From positions 51,228-115,227 of the forward strand of contig SRSL01000002.1 of the NCBI GenBank assembly GCA_009735695.1: a DNA stretch of 64,000 bases, written 5' to 3'. Shown in pieces: positions 54,620 to 64,000 of this stretch. The notes under the pieces are model-generated. The model was not told where the DNA came from. It made no database searches and was given only the letters and a program-made list of their open reading frames with translations. Made by a program: the position numbers and the translations under genes. This DNA comes from Christiangramia bathymodioli. Lineage in GTDB: Bacteria > Bacteroidota > Bacteroidia > Flavobacteriales > Flavobacteriaceae. Position 1 is the first letter of the stretch. The number at the start of each line of letters is the position of its first letter.

Positions 54620-57163
54620 TTAAAATTCTCCTCCTTCATCGTCATAATCTTGATCGTCACCTCTTCTTTCCTGGCGTTTCTTTTGCTGATTGAATCTATA
54701 GATGAACGATATATTTACGTTTTGACCCTGTCTCCACTGGAATTCACTATCCTGCTCGAAGAAATCGGTTCGGGTATATGAACTTCTTCTTCTTCCGTTA
54801 AAAATATCTCTTACGTTTACTGAAAGAGTCGCATTATCATTGAACAGTTCCTTGCTTAATGCCATATCTACTGAAAGGATTCCATCCTGTCTCCCCTGTA
54901 CTTCATCTGAAGCTCCACGGTAGAATGCATTGGTTTGCCAGTCGATCTTCCATGGAAGGGTTACTTTAGAACTGAATCTTCCAAACCAGCTGGTGTTTTC
55001 CTGGCTGTAATCCACACCGTTGAATTCTCCATCTAATTTAAACTGAAAGAAGTTTACACTTCCATTCAGCCTTAACCAGTCGGTTGGGTTATAAAGAGCT
55101 CCCACCTCTGCACCGGTACGATCGTTAGTGGCGAGGTTAAAAGGAATGCTTCGAATTACCTCGATATCTGTATTATTAGGTCCCGAAATGATCACTTCTT
55201 CCTGAACTCTTTCAAAAGCATCGGTTTCTCTCTGGTAATAAACCGAACCGGTAAGGGTTAGTTTTTCCCAACGTTTAAGATAACCAAGGTCAAAAGCATT
55301 CGAGAATGCCGGTCTTAAGTTAGGGTTCCCCTGGAAAATGTTGTTCCTACTACTTCTTGAAGGGAAGGGGTTGATAAACCAGCCACGTGGCCTGTTAATC
55401 CTTCTGTTGTATCCAAGGGTGATATTTTCTTCCTCTCCAATTTCATAGATCACATTAACGGTAGGGAAGAGGCCAAGGTAGTTATTGTCAAAATCGGTAT
55501 CTATATCAAAAGAAAATTCTTCTTCAAGCTCCTCTTCGGTCAATTCAGAATCGATCTTACCGGCAAGGTTAGTATTCTCCAGTCGTAAACCCAAAAGGAA
55601 ACTGAAATCACCAAATTTGGTTCCGTACTGGGTATATAGTGCCTGTACATTTTCGGTATAATCAAAAATGTTGGTTTGATTTTCGTTAATAACCAGCTCG
55701 CCATTCGCGTTTTCCTGGTAGAGAACATAATCTGTGATCTCGTTTTCGAAGGTTCCTCGGTATCCGGCTTCAAATTGTGATTCTTCACCTATTGGTCTCA
55801 CATAGTCGGCCTGTATCAAATACTCTTTTTGAGTCTCTTCGGTAGTGGTCTCTTCACGGGGGATATCCACGTTTTCCACATCACTGTTGTTGTAAACGAT
55901 TGGCTCGCGAATAAAACTTGCCTGAGTTTCGCTGTCGTCTTCATATTGAAAATCGGCGGTTAGTTCGTGACCCTCGTTGTCGAATTTTTTGATATAGTTC
56001 AATGAGAACTGGAAGCTCTGGTCTTCTTCGGTTTCGAGCTCGATACGCTCAGTTCCAAGCAGCGCATCGCCTTCCAGATAATAATCATTTATGTTAGTGG
56101 TTAGATCTTCATCATCCCCATTTCGGTAAAAAATGGCACCAGTAATGGAAGACATGTCTGAAAGATAATATTCCATTCCGAAGTTGGTATTAAAACCTCT
56201 GTTGATCCTGTCATAATCGCGATCTTCCACATTTCGGTCGTAGGCCAGCCCTTGAAGGAAGGGGTCATTACGAACGTCAAAATATCGGGTATCGAAGAAT
56301 CCGCTTCCCGGAGATTCATTATAACGGTAACCAGTCGTAGTGAACAGGTTAAAATTATCAGTACGGTAATTCAGGTTCGCGTTTATCCCGGCATTTTCAG
56401 GAAATCCACCGTTTAGGGTTACAGAACCATTAAACCCAAGGGTTTCCTTTTTTCTCAAAATAATATTGATGATACCAGCAGTACCTTCAGCATCATACCG
56501 GGCGGAAGGAGAGGTGATCACCTCCACGCGTTCAATAGCTTCTGCGGGTAACTGACCAAGCACATCTGTTCCCCCAAAACCTGCCATAGCCGACGGTTTA
56601 CCATTAATAAGAATACGAACGTTCTCATTTCCTCTGAGGCTAATCCCACCTTCGATATCTACTGATACCGACGGGACGTTATTCAATGCATCGTTTACCG
56701 TACCTCCTGCGGTGGTAAGGTCTTTACCAATATTATAGATCTTTTTATCCAGTCTAACATCCACCTGGGTAGTTTCGGCGCGGACAACGACCTCATCAAG
56801 ATTTTCAGATCCCAGCCCCAGTTTGATTGTACCAAGGTTCAGGTCACTATTTACCGTTCTGTCATTAAAGGTTTTGGATTCGTATGAAATAAACTCCACA
56901 ACAATATTGTAGACGCCTTCTTCAACTTCTATAGCGAATTCTCCCTGGGCATTCGTAACGCCTCCGGTGAGGTCATCTGGATTTTGGGTGTTAACTACAG
57001 AAATCGTGGCGTATTCCAGCGGAACTTCCAGTTCGTCATCTATAACTTTTCCTGTAATGGTGTATTCTCTGGGCTCGGCTGGCCCCTGTGCCTGAAGGTT
57101 AAGTATACATGCAGTGAGCAGACTGAATAGCAGGCTTAAACAAGCTTTCCTTAAGTTGGTCAT
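54620..57163 (-). CDS. TonB-dependent receptor-type outer-membrane barrel protein
   Basis: An 847-residue receptor. I start it at the ATG 57163 (MTNLRKACLSLLFS); the longer frame begins with a TTG. The signal peptide ends LNLQAQ. A carboxypeptidase-regulatory domain follows (ITGKVIDDELEVPLEYATI), then a plug at about 120-220 (GGTVNDALNNVPSVSVD, ISLRGNENVRILINGKPSA) and a beta-barrel of the OMP_b-brl_3 type. The tail is charged (RRGDDQDYDDEGGEF) rather than ending in an aromatic strand. No DUF4249 or SusD partner is adjacent. The ligand is unknown. Confidence 0.92.
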   Translation of the reverse strand: MTNLRKACLSLLFSLLTACILNLQAQGPAEPREYTITGKVIDDELEVPLEYATISVVNTQNPDDLTGGVTNAQGEFAIEVEEGVYNIVVEFISYESKTFNDRTVNSDLNLGTIKLGLGSENLDEVVVRAETTQVDVRLDKKIYNIGKDLTTAGGTVNDALNNVPSVSVDIEGGISLRGNENVRILINGKPSAMAGFGGTDVLGQLPAEAIERVEVITSPSARYDAEGTAGIINIILRKKETLGFNGSVTLNGGFPENAGINANLNYRTDNFNLFTTTGYRYNESPGSGFFDTRYFDVRNDPFLQGLAYDRNVEDRDYDRINRGFNTNFGMEYYLSDMSSITGAIFYRNGDDEDLTTNINDYYLEGDALLGTERIELETEEDQSFQFSLNYIKKFDNEGHELTADFQYEDDSETQASFIREPIVYNNSDVENVDIPREETTTEETQKEYLIQADYVRPIGEESQFEAGYRGTFENEITDYVLYQENANGELVINENQTNIFDYTENVQALYTQYGTKFGDFSFLLGLRLENTNLAGKIDSELTEEELEEEFSFDIDTDFDNNYLGLFPTVNVIYEIGEEENITLGYNRRINRPRGWFINPFPSRSSRNNIFQGNPNLRPAFSNAFDLGYLKRWEKLTLTGSVYYQRETDAFERVQEEVIISGPNNTDIEVIRSIPFNLATNDRTGAEVGALYNPTDWLRLNGSVNFFQFKLDGEFNGVDYSQENTSWFGRFSSKVTLPWKIDWQTNAFYRGASDEVQGRQDGILSVDMALSKELFNDNATLSVNVRDIFNGRRRSSYTRTDFFEQDSEFQWRQGQNVNISFIYRFNQQKKRQERRGDDQDYDDEGGEF

Positions 57164-57265
57164 TGTCAATTTTTCTTTTATGACCAATGAAAGCTTGCAT
57201 GGTTTAATAGATACCGGTTAATATTTTGTTAAACCAAATAAATAAAACTTATAACAAATTGCCTA

Positions 57266-57634
57266 TCAGGATTTTTTGGTGATCTGTTTATTTAAAAAAA
57301 TATAATTTTCAAATTGATCATCGTTCATGAACTTCTGAAGAGCTTTATGTTCATTTCTCTGGATGGCCTTTAATTTGGATATCTGGTTTCCTGTAGAAAG
57401 ACTGGAATTGATGATCTCATTTTTTTTGATGGTGTACTCGATAATTGCATCTTCCAGCAGATCGGTTTGATATTCTGTAAGATTCAACTGGTATTTCCAG
57501 GTGTTAGCTAGCTCTGCGGCCACCTCTTTGATTTCCTTCCGGTTCTTTTCGTGAATATAGATCTGTGAATAAACGAAACCAGCCACTGCTGCCGCTGCCA
57601 CACCCATCAAAGCTATTCTGTGTTGAAGTTTCAT
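57266..57634 (-). CDS. Membrane-anchored small protein, function unknown
   Basis: A 122-residue protein with one N-terminal hydrophobic helix (IALMGVAAAAVAGFVYSQIYI) and a helical, highly charged remainder. The segment LNLTEYQTDLLEDAIIEYTIKKNEII, followed by KLKAIQRNEHKALQKFMNDDQF, has the feel of Spy/CpxP-like small periplasmic helical proteins, but I see no LTxxQ pair that would prove it. It lies 14 bases after the ArsC-like gene on the same strand. Confidence 0.75.
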   Translation of the reverse strand: MKLQHRIALMGVAAAAVAGFVYSQIYIHEKNRKEIKEVAAELANTWKYQLNLTEYQTDLLEDAIIEYTIKKNEIINSSLSTGNQISKLKAIQRNEHKALQKFMNDDQFENYIFLNKQITKKS

Positions 57635-57648
57635 TTTTCTGTAGTTTT

Positions 57649-57990
57649 TTAAAGTAGTTTTTCAATTTCTGAAGGAGGCCTGCCAATAACCGCTTTTTTA
57701 TCGGTCTCTACTACGGGACGTTCAATCAGTTTTGGGTTTTTTACCATTACGGTGATCAATTCCCTGTCGCTAAGATCCTTGGATTTGTATTCCTCTTTCC
57801 ATAGTTTTTCATTTCTACGAACTAATTGAAGCGGAGTGATATCCAGTTTTTTGATCAAATTAGCAAGCTCTTCTTCTGAAAGTTCATCTTTCAGGTATTC
57901 TCTTGTCTCAAATTCCTTACCAGAATTCTTTAAAATTTCCAGACCTTCTCTCGATTTTTTACATCTCGCGTTATGATAGATCCTTAGCAT
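57649..57990 (-). CDS. arsC: ArsC/Spx-family protein (arsenate-reductase-like)
   Basis: A 113-residue thioredoxin-fold protein. The catalytic Cys is at residue 10 in YHNARCKKSREGL, and LIERPVVETDKKAVIGRP contains the Arg-rich substrate loop (RPVV, GRPP). This matches glutaredoxin-dependent arsenate reductases, though many family members have no arsenic role, and no ars operon is nearby. The unknown membrane-anchored gene follows after 14 bases. Cytosolic. Confidence 0.88.
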   Translation of the reverse strand: MLRIYHNARCKKSREGLEILKNSGKEFETREYLKDELSEEELANLIKKLDITPLQLVRRNEKLWKEEYKSKDLSDRELITVMVKNPKLIERPVVETDKKAVIGRPPSEIEKLL

Positions 57991-58051
57991 GCAATAAAAA
58001 TTTTATATAAAATAATCAATTTATCCTGGTATTAAAAAGATCCGGGAAAAA

Positions 58052-59153
58052 TTACGAAGTTTCTTCTTTTTGTCCCATCATCATCAGGAATGATTTCAGA
58101 AACGGGTCTATCTCGCCATTCATCACATCATCCACATTTCCAGTTTCTTCACCGGTACGAACATCCTTTACCAGTTTATAAGGATGCATCACATAATTCC
58201 TGATCTGCGACCCCCATTCTATCTTCATCTTCGAATCTTCGATCTCTCTTCTCTGTGCCTGTCTCTTCTGAAGCTCGATTTCAAATAACTGACTCTTCAA
58301 AAGCTGCATCGCTTTATTCTTATTTTCAAGCTGTGAACGGGTTTCCGAATTTTCAATTACGATTCCCGTAGGTGCATGTCTTAAGCGAACCGCTGTCTCC
58401 ACCTTGTTCACATTCTGTCCACCGGCTCCCGAAGCTCTCATCGTTTCCCAGCTAATATCGGCTGGGTTGATATCGATCTCGATGCTTTCGTCCACCAGCG
58501 GATATACATAAACCGAGGCAAAAGAGGTATGCCTTTTGGCATTAGAATCAAAAGGCGAAATACGCACCAGGCGGTGAACGCCGTTTTCTCCTTTAAGCCA
58601 GCCAAAGGCAAATTCACCTTCGATCTCCAGGGTAACGGTTTTGATACCCGCAACATCACCTCCCTGATAGTTGAGCTCACGAATCTTGAACTTTCGCTTT
58701 TCAGCCCACATCAGGTACATTCGCATGAGCATTTCAGCCCAGTCACAGCTTTCAGTACCACCCGCACCGGCGGTAATCTGAAGAACAGCACTCATACTGT
58801 CACCTTCTTCTGAAAGCATATTTTTAAACTCCAGCTCCTCGATAAGATCGAGAGCTTTTTCGTGTCTTTCGGTAACGTCTTCGGCAGAAGCTTCCTCCTC
58901 CCTGTAAAATTCATAGATGACCTCCAGGTCATCTACAAGGGTTTCGGCTTTTTCATAATCCTCCACCCAGCTTTTTTCAGAATTGACCTCCTTCATGATC
59001 TGTTCAGCTTTTTTAGGGTCGTCCCAGAAATCGGGGGCGAAGGTCTTTTCCTCCATATTGGTTATTTCGATCTTTTTGGCATCAATGTCAAAGATACCTC
59101 CTTAACGCAACCAGGCGCTCCTTAAGATCTCGAATATTTTCTGTAGTGATCAT
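58052..59153 (-). CDS. prfB: Peptide chain release factor 2, with programmed +1 frameshift
   Basis: RF2 terminates translation at UGA and UAA. Translation starts at 59153 and reads 21 codons ([21 protein letters not shown]), then meets TGA at 59090-59088. A +1 shift on CTT-TGA-C continues in the long frame (DIDAKKIEI) to 58052, giving 366 residues, the normal length; a call that began at the internal ATG 59056 would lose 32 residues. The tripeptide SPF (199-201) identifies RF2, and GGQ is at 244-246 in GAGGQNVNK. Autoregulation is expected: low RF2 favours the shift. Confidence 0.97.
59087..59102 (-). promoter_or_regulatory. prfB programmed frameshift site
   Basis: On the minus strand the internal Shine-Dalgarno-like AGGAGG (59102-59097) is followed by TAT, then the slip codon CTT, TGA and C. 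The spacing is the same as in the classical prfB site. Confidence 0.96.
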
Positions 59154-59250
59154 TCATGATTGATTTGTTGTAAAAATAGAATTTAAGCATGTTTCGGAAA
59201 AGTATTTAACGATAATTTTATAGTTTTAGAAGCCAATTAAAAAACCAACC

Positions 59251-61641
59251 ATGAACAGACTTTTTCTTATTTTACTGGTCTTCAGTTGTTCGCTTTCCAC
59301 CAGTGCACAATTCCTTGAAAAGAAAGAAAACTTAAAAAAATATGAAGGCTTTTTCGATTTCCATTATAATGAGAAGGAAGATGAGATCTACCTTGAAGTA
59401 GACAGCCTCGATTATGAATTTCTTTACGTTAACTCCTTAACCTCTGGAATAGGCTCTAATGATATTGGTCTGGACCGCGGAAAACTAGGGGCCGAAAGGA
59501 TCGTAAAATTTCAGAAAGCAGGAAATAAATTATTACTGGTTCAACCAAATCAAGATTACCGGGCGATAACCGATAATGAAGCTGAAAAACAAAGTGTGGC
59601 CGAAGCCTTCGGAAGGTCGGTTTTATTTGGTTTTGAGATCAAGGAAGAGAAAGATGGAAAATATATAATCGATCTTACGCCATTTTTACTTCAGGATACC
59701 TACGGAATCACCCAGGTTTTGAAGCGCGGTGACTATGGAACCTATAAACTCGATAAATCGAAAAGCGCGCTTTCCCTGGACCGTACCAAAGCTTTTCCTG
59801 AAAATACCGAATTTGAAGCATTGCTAACATTTGAAGGCGAACCAAAAAATCGAACGATTGGTTCTGTGGTTCCCGATGCTCAGAACATTAGTGTAACTCA
59901 GCATCATTCGTTCGTAAAACTTCCAGATGATAATTACCAAAAACGGATTTTCGATCCCAGGAGCGGGGCGATCTATATTTCTTATATGGATTATGCCAGC
60001 CCGGTTTACGAACCAATCAGGAAAAGGTATGCGGTAAGACATCGCCTAGAAAAGAAGAATCCAGAAGCTGAAGTTAGCGAAGCGGTAGAACCTATCATTT
60101 ATTATTTAGACCCTGGAACTCCTGAGCCTGTAAGGTCTGCCTTGCTGGATGGAGCCAGGTGGTGGAACCAGGCTTTTGAAGCGATTGGCTATAAAGATGC
60201 TTTCCAGGTGAAAATGTTACCGGAGGATGCCGATCCGTTGGACGTACGATATAACGTGATTCAATGGGTACATAGATCAACAAGAGGCTGGAGTTATGGC
60301 GCCAGCGTGGTGGACCCACGAACTGGAGAGATCATCAAGGGGCATGTAAGTCTTGGTAGTTTGAGGATTCGCCAGGACTTTATGATCGCACAGGCGATGA
60401 TGAACAAACCATTTTCCAGAAGTGATGAGGATCATAAACCTATGATGGACCTGGCCCTGGCGAGGATTCGTCAGCTTTCAGCTCACGAGGTTGGTCATAC
60501 CATAGGTTTTGCTCATAATTTCGCGGCCAGTACTAATGATCGTGCTTCGGTGATGGATTATCCGCATCCCCAGTTCGAATTGAACAATGGTGAGATCGAA
60601 TTCGCCAATGCCTATGACACCGGAATAGGCGAGTGGGATAAGGTTACCGTAAATTATAGTTACAGTGATGTTCCTGAAGGAATGGATGAAAAGGAATATT
60701 TAAATTCCATTCTTGAAAAAGCCAGCCTGGATGGTTTAAAGTTTATCTCAGATTCTGATGCCCGTGCATCAGGCGGAGCCCATGCTTTTGCACATTTGTG
60801 GGATAATGGCAAAGACGCGGCAGAAGAACTGGAACGAGTTCTTAAGATCAGAAAACAGGCGATAAGTAATTTTTCTGAAGATAATATTAGAAAAAATGAG
60901 CCCTTTACGGTTCTGGAAGATGTATTTGTACCGTTGTATTTTTTCCATAGATACCAAAACGAAGCGGCCGTTAAGATGGTTGGCGCGCTTGAGTATAATT
61001 ATGCCGTTAAGGGCGGACCGGAACAAGTGGTGGAACATTTAGATGCTAAACTTCAGGAAAAAGCCCTGGAAAATGTTCTGCAAACTTTATCCGCTGAAGA
61101 ATTAGCGATTCCGCAGGAAAAATTGGCCTTGTTTCCGCCTCGAGCTTTTGGTTATGGAAGAGATCGCGAATCATTTAAAAGCAATACCGATGTAGCTTTT
61201 GACGCACTTGGAGCCGCATCTACGGCTAGCGATATGACTATGGGGCTACTCCTTCATCCGGCCAGGGCTGAAAGGCTTATTCAGCAGCATTCGCTTAATA
61301 AGGATTTACCCAGCCTGGCTCAGGTGCTGGACGAAATCATGGAGAAAACCATTAAAACGGAACAAAAAGACAGCTATATGCAGGCGGTTCAGAATACCAT
61401 CAATTTCGTGGTGTTCAAACATCTGCTGAATCTGGCTGTAAGTGATGACGCTACACCCTTGGTTCGTGCACAGACCAATCAGAAGATCGATGAGCTGGCT
61501 AACTGGCTGAGAGGAAGAAAGGATGCCGTTTCACAGGAAATGTACCGAAACATCAGCAAGTTCAGGGAAAAGCCGGAAGAATTCAAGCTGGAACTGAATG
61601 TTCCAAAGATCCCGGACGGTTCACCGATAGGTTCTTACTAA
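59251..61641 (+). CDS. Exported zinc-dependent metalloprotease (metzincin type)
   Basis: A 796-residue secreted protein with signal peptide ending LSTSAQ. The metzincin motif HEVGHTIGFAH has zinc ligands His412, His416 and His422 and the catalytic Glu413; the Met-turn may be SVMDYPHP shortly after. The N-terminal half contains beta-rich prodomain-like sequence as in the flavobacterial families once called DUF5117/DUF5118. No type IX C-terminal signal is visible, so it probably stays periplasmic. The stop abuts the convergent transglutaminase stop with no base between them. Confidence 0.92.
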   Translation: MNRLFLILLVFSCSLSTSAQFLEKKENLKKYEGFFDFHYNEKEDEIYLEVDSLDYEFLYVNSLTSGIGSNDIGLDRGKLGAERIVKFQKAGNKLLLVQPNQDYRAITDNEAEKQSVAEAFGRSVLFGFEIKEEKDGKYIIDLTPFLLQDTYGITQVLKRGDYGTYKLDKSKSALSLDRTKAFPENTEFEALLTFEGEPKNRTIGSVVPDAQNISVTQHHSFVKLPDDNYQKRIFDPRSGAIYISYMDYASPVYEPIRKRYAVRHRLEKKNPEAEVSEAVEPIIYYLDPGTPEPVRSALLDGARWWNQAFEAIGYKDAFQVKMLPEDADPLDVRYNVIQWVHRSTRGWSYGASVVDPRTGEIIKGHVSLGSLRIRQDFMIAQAMMNKPFSRSDEDHKPMMDLALARIRQLSAHEVGHTIGFAHNFAASTNDRASVMDYPHPQFELNNGEIEFANAYDTGIGEWDKVTVNYSYSDVPEGMDEKEYLNSILEKASLDGLKFISDSDARASGGAHAFAHLWDNGKDAAEELERVLKIRKQAISNFSEDNIRKNEPFTVLEDVFVPLYFFHRYQNEAAVKMVGALEYNYAVKGGPEQVVEHLDAKLQEKALENVLQTLSAEELAIPQEKLALFPPRAFGYGRDRESFKSNTDVAFDALGAASTASDMTMGLLLHPARAERLIQQHSLNKDLPSLAQVLDEIMEKTIKTEQKDSYMQAVQNTINFVVFKHLLNLAVSDDATPLVRAQTNQKIDELANWLRGRKDAVSQEMYRNISKFREKPEEFKLELNVPKIPDGSPIGSY

Positions 61642-62499
61642 TTATTGCTGTTGCTGTTGTTGAGCGGAAACCTGCACGCTGTATTCTGTTTCATTCTTTC
61701 CTGAAGAATAGACCACGCCTTTAAGGGGCGGACAATCTGAATAATCCTTGCCATGGGCAACTTTGATATGATTTTCGGCAGCGATCAGGTTATTGGTAGG
61801 ATCGAAGCCTATCCAGCCCGTTCCCGGAATATTGCATTCTACCCAGGCATGCATCTGTGAATCGCCAAAATAGCCGTTTCCCTGGTGCAGGTATCCGGAG
61901 GCATAACGCGATGGAATTCCGAATTTCCTGGCGATGGCGATAAAAAGGTGGGTGAAATCCTGGCAAACACCCTGTTTGATCTCCAGGATATGATTCAGGT
62001 CGGTATCAATGTCGGTGACATTGGTTTTAAAAGTGAACTCATTCTTGATCCAGGAATTCAGGTTCTGAAGGTTTTTGAACAGGTTAATTTTTTCGTTGAA
62101 TTCAAAGTCAACTTTTTGATGCAGGCTTGTGAGATTAGTAAATCTCAGAAACATGTCATTTTCTGCCCTGAAGGCCAGTGATCTTAAGTCCTGGTATTCC
62201 TTTTCTGAAAATTCATGGTTGACCCGCTCAAAGATATTTTCCACCTTTTTGATGATCTGGAAATCAGCCGTGAAAATGATCTCTTCAATGGAAAGTCGGG
62301 GCCTGATGCGGTAAGTCCTGAAGCCATATCCGTTGATCGAATTTTCAACTGGAATATTCAGTGAATTGCTGAATTCGTCTGAGACCAGTTGCTGGGAATC
62401 ATTGTTTTCAGGAATGATCAAAAATTGCCATAAGGCACCATTGGTGGAATTTTCATAGGTGTTTTTGGCGGTATAACGTATTTTATAATCCAGGTTCAT
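61642..62499 (-). CDS. Transglutaminase-like protease family protein
   Basis: A 285-residue protein with an N-terminal beta domain (transglutaminase N-terminal type) and a papain-like core. The catalytic triad is Cys179 in QGVCQDF, His217 in QMHAWVE and Asp233 in GFDPTNN. Bacterial members are often peptidases or amidases. It ends in six Gln. It is the last of three genes with the alpha-E and circularly permuted ATP-grasp genes, a set conserved in many bacteria and thought to make or remove a peptide tag; its real product is not established here. Confidence 0.92.
   Translation of the reverse strand: MNLDYKIRYTAKNTYENSTNGALWQFLIIPENNDSQQLVSDEFSNSLNIPVENSINGYGFRTYRIRPRLSIEEIIFTADFQIIKKVENIFERVNHEFSEKEYQDLRSLAFRAENDMFLRFTNLTSLHQKVDFEFNEKINLFKNLQNLNSWIKNEFTFKTNVTDIDTDLNHILEIKQGVCQDFTHLFIAIARKFGIPSRYASGYLHQGNGYFGDSQMHAWVECNIPGTGWIGFDPTNNLIAAENHIKVAHGKDYSDCPPLKGVVYSSGKNETEYSVQVSAQQQQQQ
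61645..61662 (-). repeat. CAA/CAG microsatellite coding a C-terminal Gln run
   Basis: Six glutamine codons, a mix of CAA and CAG, lie directly before the stop of the transglutaminase-like gene. Confidence 0.9.
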
Positions 62500-62540
62500 T
62501 TCCAGAAATTAAGCCTTCAAATTAAGTCTATTTTCATCAA

Positions 62541-63485
62541 TTAATAATGAAAATATTCCTGTTCCAGTTTGATCCCGATCCCATTAAGGTCATCCAGGAT
62601 TTCTTCAATAAATGTCTGCAGATCGCTTTCGATCTCTTCGATCACCTTGAATCGGTACTTGGCTCTTACCTTGCCAATCATGAATGCCGAAGAATCCTTG
62701 GCAGGGCGCTTTTCATGAATAAGATCGTTTATATGTTCCCAGACCTCATTAAGACTGTTCATGACCGATCTTGGACAATCTGTATTCAGAATAAGGAATT
62801 CCAGGGTGGTGATACTGGTTGGCGTTTGCCTGTAAAATCTTCTCATCATATCGTAGGATTCGGCACACTTCAAGAGCGTAGTCCATTCGTAACTGTTCTT
62901 TAGAGTATCCCCATAACTGCCCTGGGCGATCACTGCGTCCTTATATTTTGAATTAATGATACGGATGATCTGCGTGGCACGTTCGATATTCACTCCCAGC
63001 ATAATGATGGAATAGACTTCATCATGCAGAAGTGTACCTCTTATTTTAGCCCGAAGGATCGAAGTATTTTCAGTTACCTGGACACTAAAATCATACAGCC
63101 CGTTTTTCTTGAAATTTTCAACCGGGTAGTTCAGTACAAAATGATAGAATTTATTGATGGCTTCGTACAATTCAGTTGAAATTAGGTCCCTGGCGCTATT
63201 AGCATTCTCCCTGGCAAGCTTCACATAATTAATGATCGAAAAATTTTTGTCAGGATTTAGTGCAATATCATAAAGTACTTCTTCTTCATCCAGTTCGTTT
63301 TCGTTCCGAGTGAAATCATCGGCCATAAAAAGCATGGACTGCAATACGAACTGCCTCGATTGGGATAATTCATTGGGGGCATCCAGTGAAGCGAAATAAT
63401 TAACATTTAAATATCTGGCTACATGTTCTGCACGTTCGATATACCGGCCCATCCAGAACAGGTTATTGGCTACTCTTGCTAACAT
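62541..63485 (-). CDS. Alpha-E domain protein
   Basis: A 314-residue all-helical protein. The N-terminal MLARVANNLFWMGRYIERAEHVARYL is the alpha-E signature, and LGVNIERATQIIRIIN marks the second repeat. The function is not known in isolation. It lies between the ATP-grasp gene (3 bases upstream) and the transglutaminase-like gene (41 bases downstream), so the three likely act together. No signal peptide. Confidence 0.93.
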   Translation of the reverse strand: MLARVANNLFWMGRYIERAEHVARYLNVNYFASLDAPNELSQSRQFVLQSMLFMADDFTRNENELDEEEVLYDIALNPDKNFSIINYVKLARENANSARDLISTELYEAINKFYHFVLNYPVENFKKNGLYDFSVQVTENTSILRAKIRGTLLHDEVYSIIMLGVNIERATQIIRIINSKYKDAVIAQGSYGDTLKNSYEWTTLLKCAESYDMMRRFYRQTPTSITTLEFLILNTDCPRSVMNSLNEVWEHINDLIHEKRPAKDSSAFMIGKVRAKYRFKVIEEIESDLQTFIEEILDDLNGIGIKLEQEYFHY

Positions 63486-63488
63486 AAA

Positions 63489-64000
63489 TTAATGATTGTT
63501 TTTTAGAACCCAGGTGTCTTTGGAGCCACCGCCCTGAGAAGAATTAACAATAAGGTTTCCTTTTTTAAGTGCTACCCTGGTGAGGCCACCTTTCAGCACG
63601 AAATCCTTATCAGCTCCTAATAATGTGAAAGTACGAAGGTCTACATGCCTGGGTTCGAAACATTCCGATTCCTCGATATAGGTTGGATGAACCGAAAGTG
63701 ACATGATAGGCTGCGCGATATATTTTCGCGGACTGGCTTTTACCGTTTTTCTTACCTCTTCGATCTCTTCCTGGGTGAGCCGGTTTCCTATGGAAATTCC
63801 GTAACCGCCTGCTTCGTCAACAGGTTTTACCACCAAATTCTGAATATTATCCAGTACATATTCCAGCTCCTCTGGCCGACTGCAATGATAGGTAGGCACA
63901 TTGTTAAGAATAGGCTCTTCATCCAGGTAATATTTGATGATCTCGGGCATATAGGTATAAATGGCCTTGTCATCGGCCACACCTGTTCCCGGAGCATTGA
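63489..64000 (-). CDS. Circularly permuted ATP-grasp type 2 protein, 5' part outside the window
   Basis: The frame is open to the window edge; the GTG at 63980 is not the start because the residues before it (NAPGTG) continue the conserved [11 protein letters not shown] motif. About 170 residues of the C-terminal part are visible, including [16 protein letters not shown], the ATP-binding segment, RHVDLRTF and the end segment [15 protein letters not shown]. Family members are predicted peptide-bond-forming ligases. It is first of the cluster with alpha-E and transglutaminase-like genes. Confidence 0.92.
   Translation of the reverse strand, partial: NAPGTGVADDKAIYTYMPEIIKYYLDEEPILNNVPTYHCSRPEELEYVLDNIQNLVVKPVDEAGGYGISIGNRLTQEEIEEVRKTVKASPRKYIAQPIMSLSVHPTYIEESECFEPRHVDLRTFTLLGADKDFVLKGGLTRVALKKGNLIVNSSQGGGSKDTWVLKNNH

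Noticed and set aside
57164..57187. Longer N terminus of the second TonB receptor
   Set aside because: It needs a TTG start and puts eight residues before a normal signal peptide that has its own ATG.
57649..57990. An arsenic-resistance operon around the ArsC-like gene
   Set aside because: No arsR, arsB/acr3 or arsM-like gene lies near; family membership alone does not show arsenate reduction.

Overview
The window reads as chromosome of a marine-type member of the Flavobacteriaceae (Bacteroidetes), perhaps close to Gramella/Christiangramia; the genus is a guess from gene content. The phylum call rests on type IX secretion genes (a PorP/SprF protein and a type B sorting domain), SusC-style TonB receptors with carboxypeptidase-regulatory domains, DUF4249, DUF2911, DUF3822 and DUF2520 proteins, a fused ResB-CcsA cytochrome assembly protein, starts without Shine-Dalgarno sequences, and several -7 boxes of the Bacteroidetes form TAnnTTTG.

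Layout. 1-2742: end of pyrR, then pyrB, a small STAS-like protein and ribonuclease Z. 2919-5035: a CAP-domain lipoprotein and an S41 peptidase lipoprotein, with near-identical terminators on either side of the peptidase. 5427-16450 (minus): a three-gene type IX secretion locus made of a 2740-residue HYR-repeat adhesin-like protein with a type B C-terminal signal, its PorP/SprF partner and a PorE-like OmpA protein. 17006-21152: pdxH, sixA, ppk and ppx (vitamin B6 and polyphosphate). 21149-27291 (minus, apart from rnpB): miaE, dnaX, RNase P RNA, small unknowns, rsmD and DUF3822. 27392-29615: a RecD-like helicase and kdsB. 29612-32131 (minus): a photolyase, a short-chain dehydrogenase without its catalytic Tyr, and an SRPBCC protein, preceded by a tandem palindromic operator candidate. 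32424-39730: an envelope module with a TonB receptor (STN domain), a DUF4249 lipoprotein and two secreted unknowns, then a DUF2911 protein. 39859-45125 (minus): a translationally coupled set of PIG-L deacetylase, 35-residue membrane peptide, sodium:solute symporter and Gfo/Idh/MocA oxidoreductase. 45197-49416 (minus): MscS, a lipoprotein, maf, a UbiA-type prenyltransferase, kdsC-like and DUF2520 genes. 49546-54173: CcsBA and fumC. 54390-57990: a 58-residue membrane protein, a second TonB-type receptor, an unknown and an ArsC-like protein. 58052-59153: prfB with its programmed frameshift. 59251-64000: a secreted zinc metalloprotease, then transglutaminase, alpha-E and circularly permuted ATP-grasp genes.

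Much of the window is housekeeping. The parts that stand out are the HYR gene with its higher-order cassette repeats and dedicated secretion partners, the photolyase operon with its operator and altered SDR, two small membrane proteins too short for usual gene calling, and two structured inter-operon palindromes. I saw no tRNA, rRNA, insertion sequence, prophage or CRISPR array.
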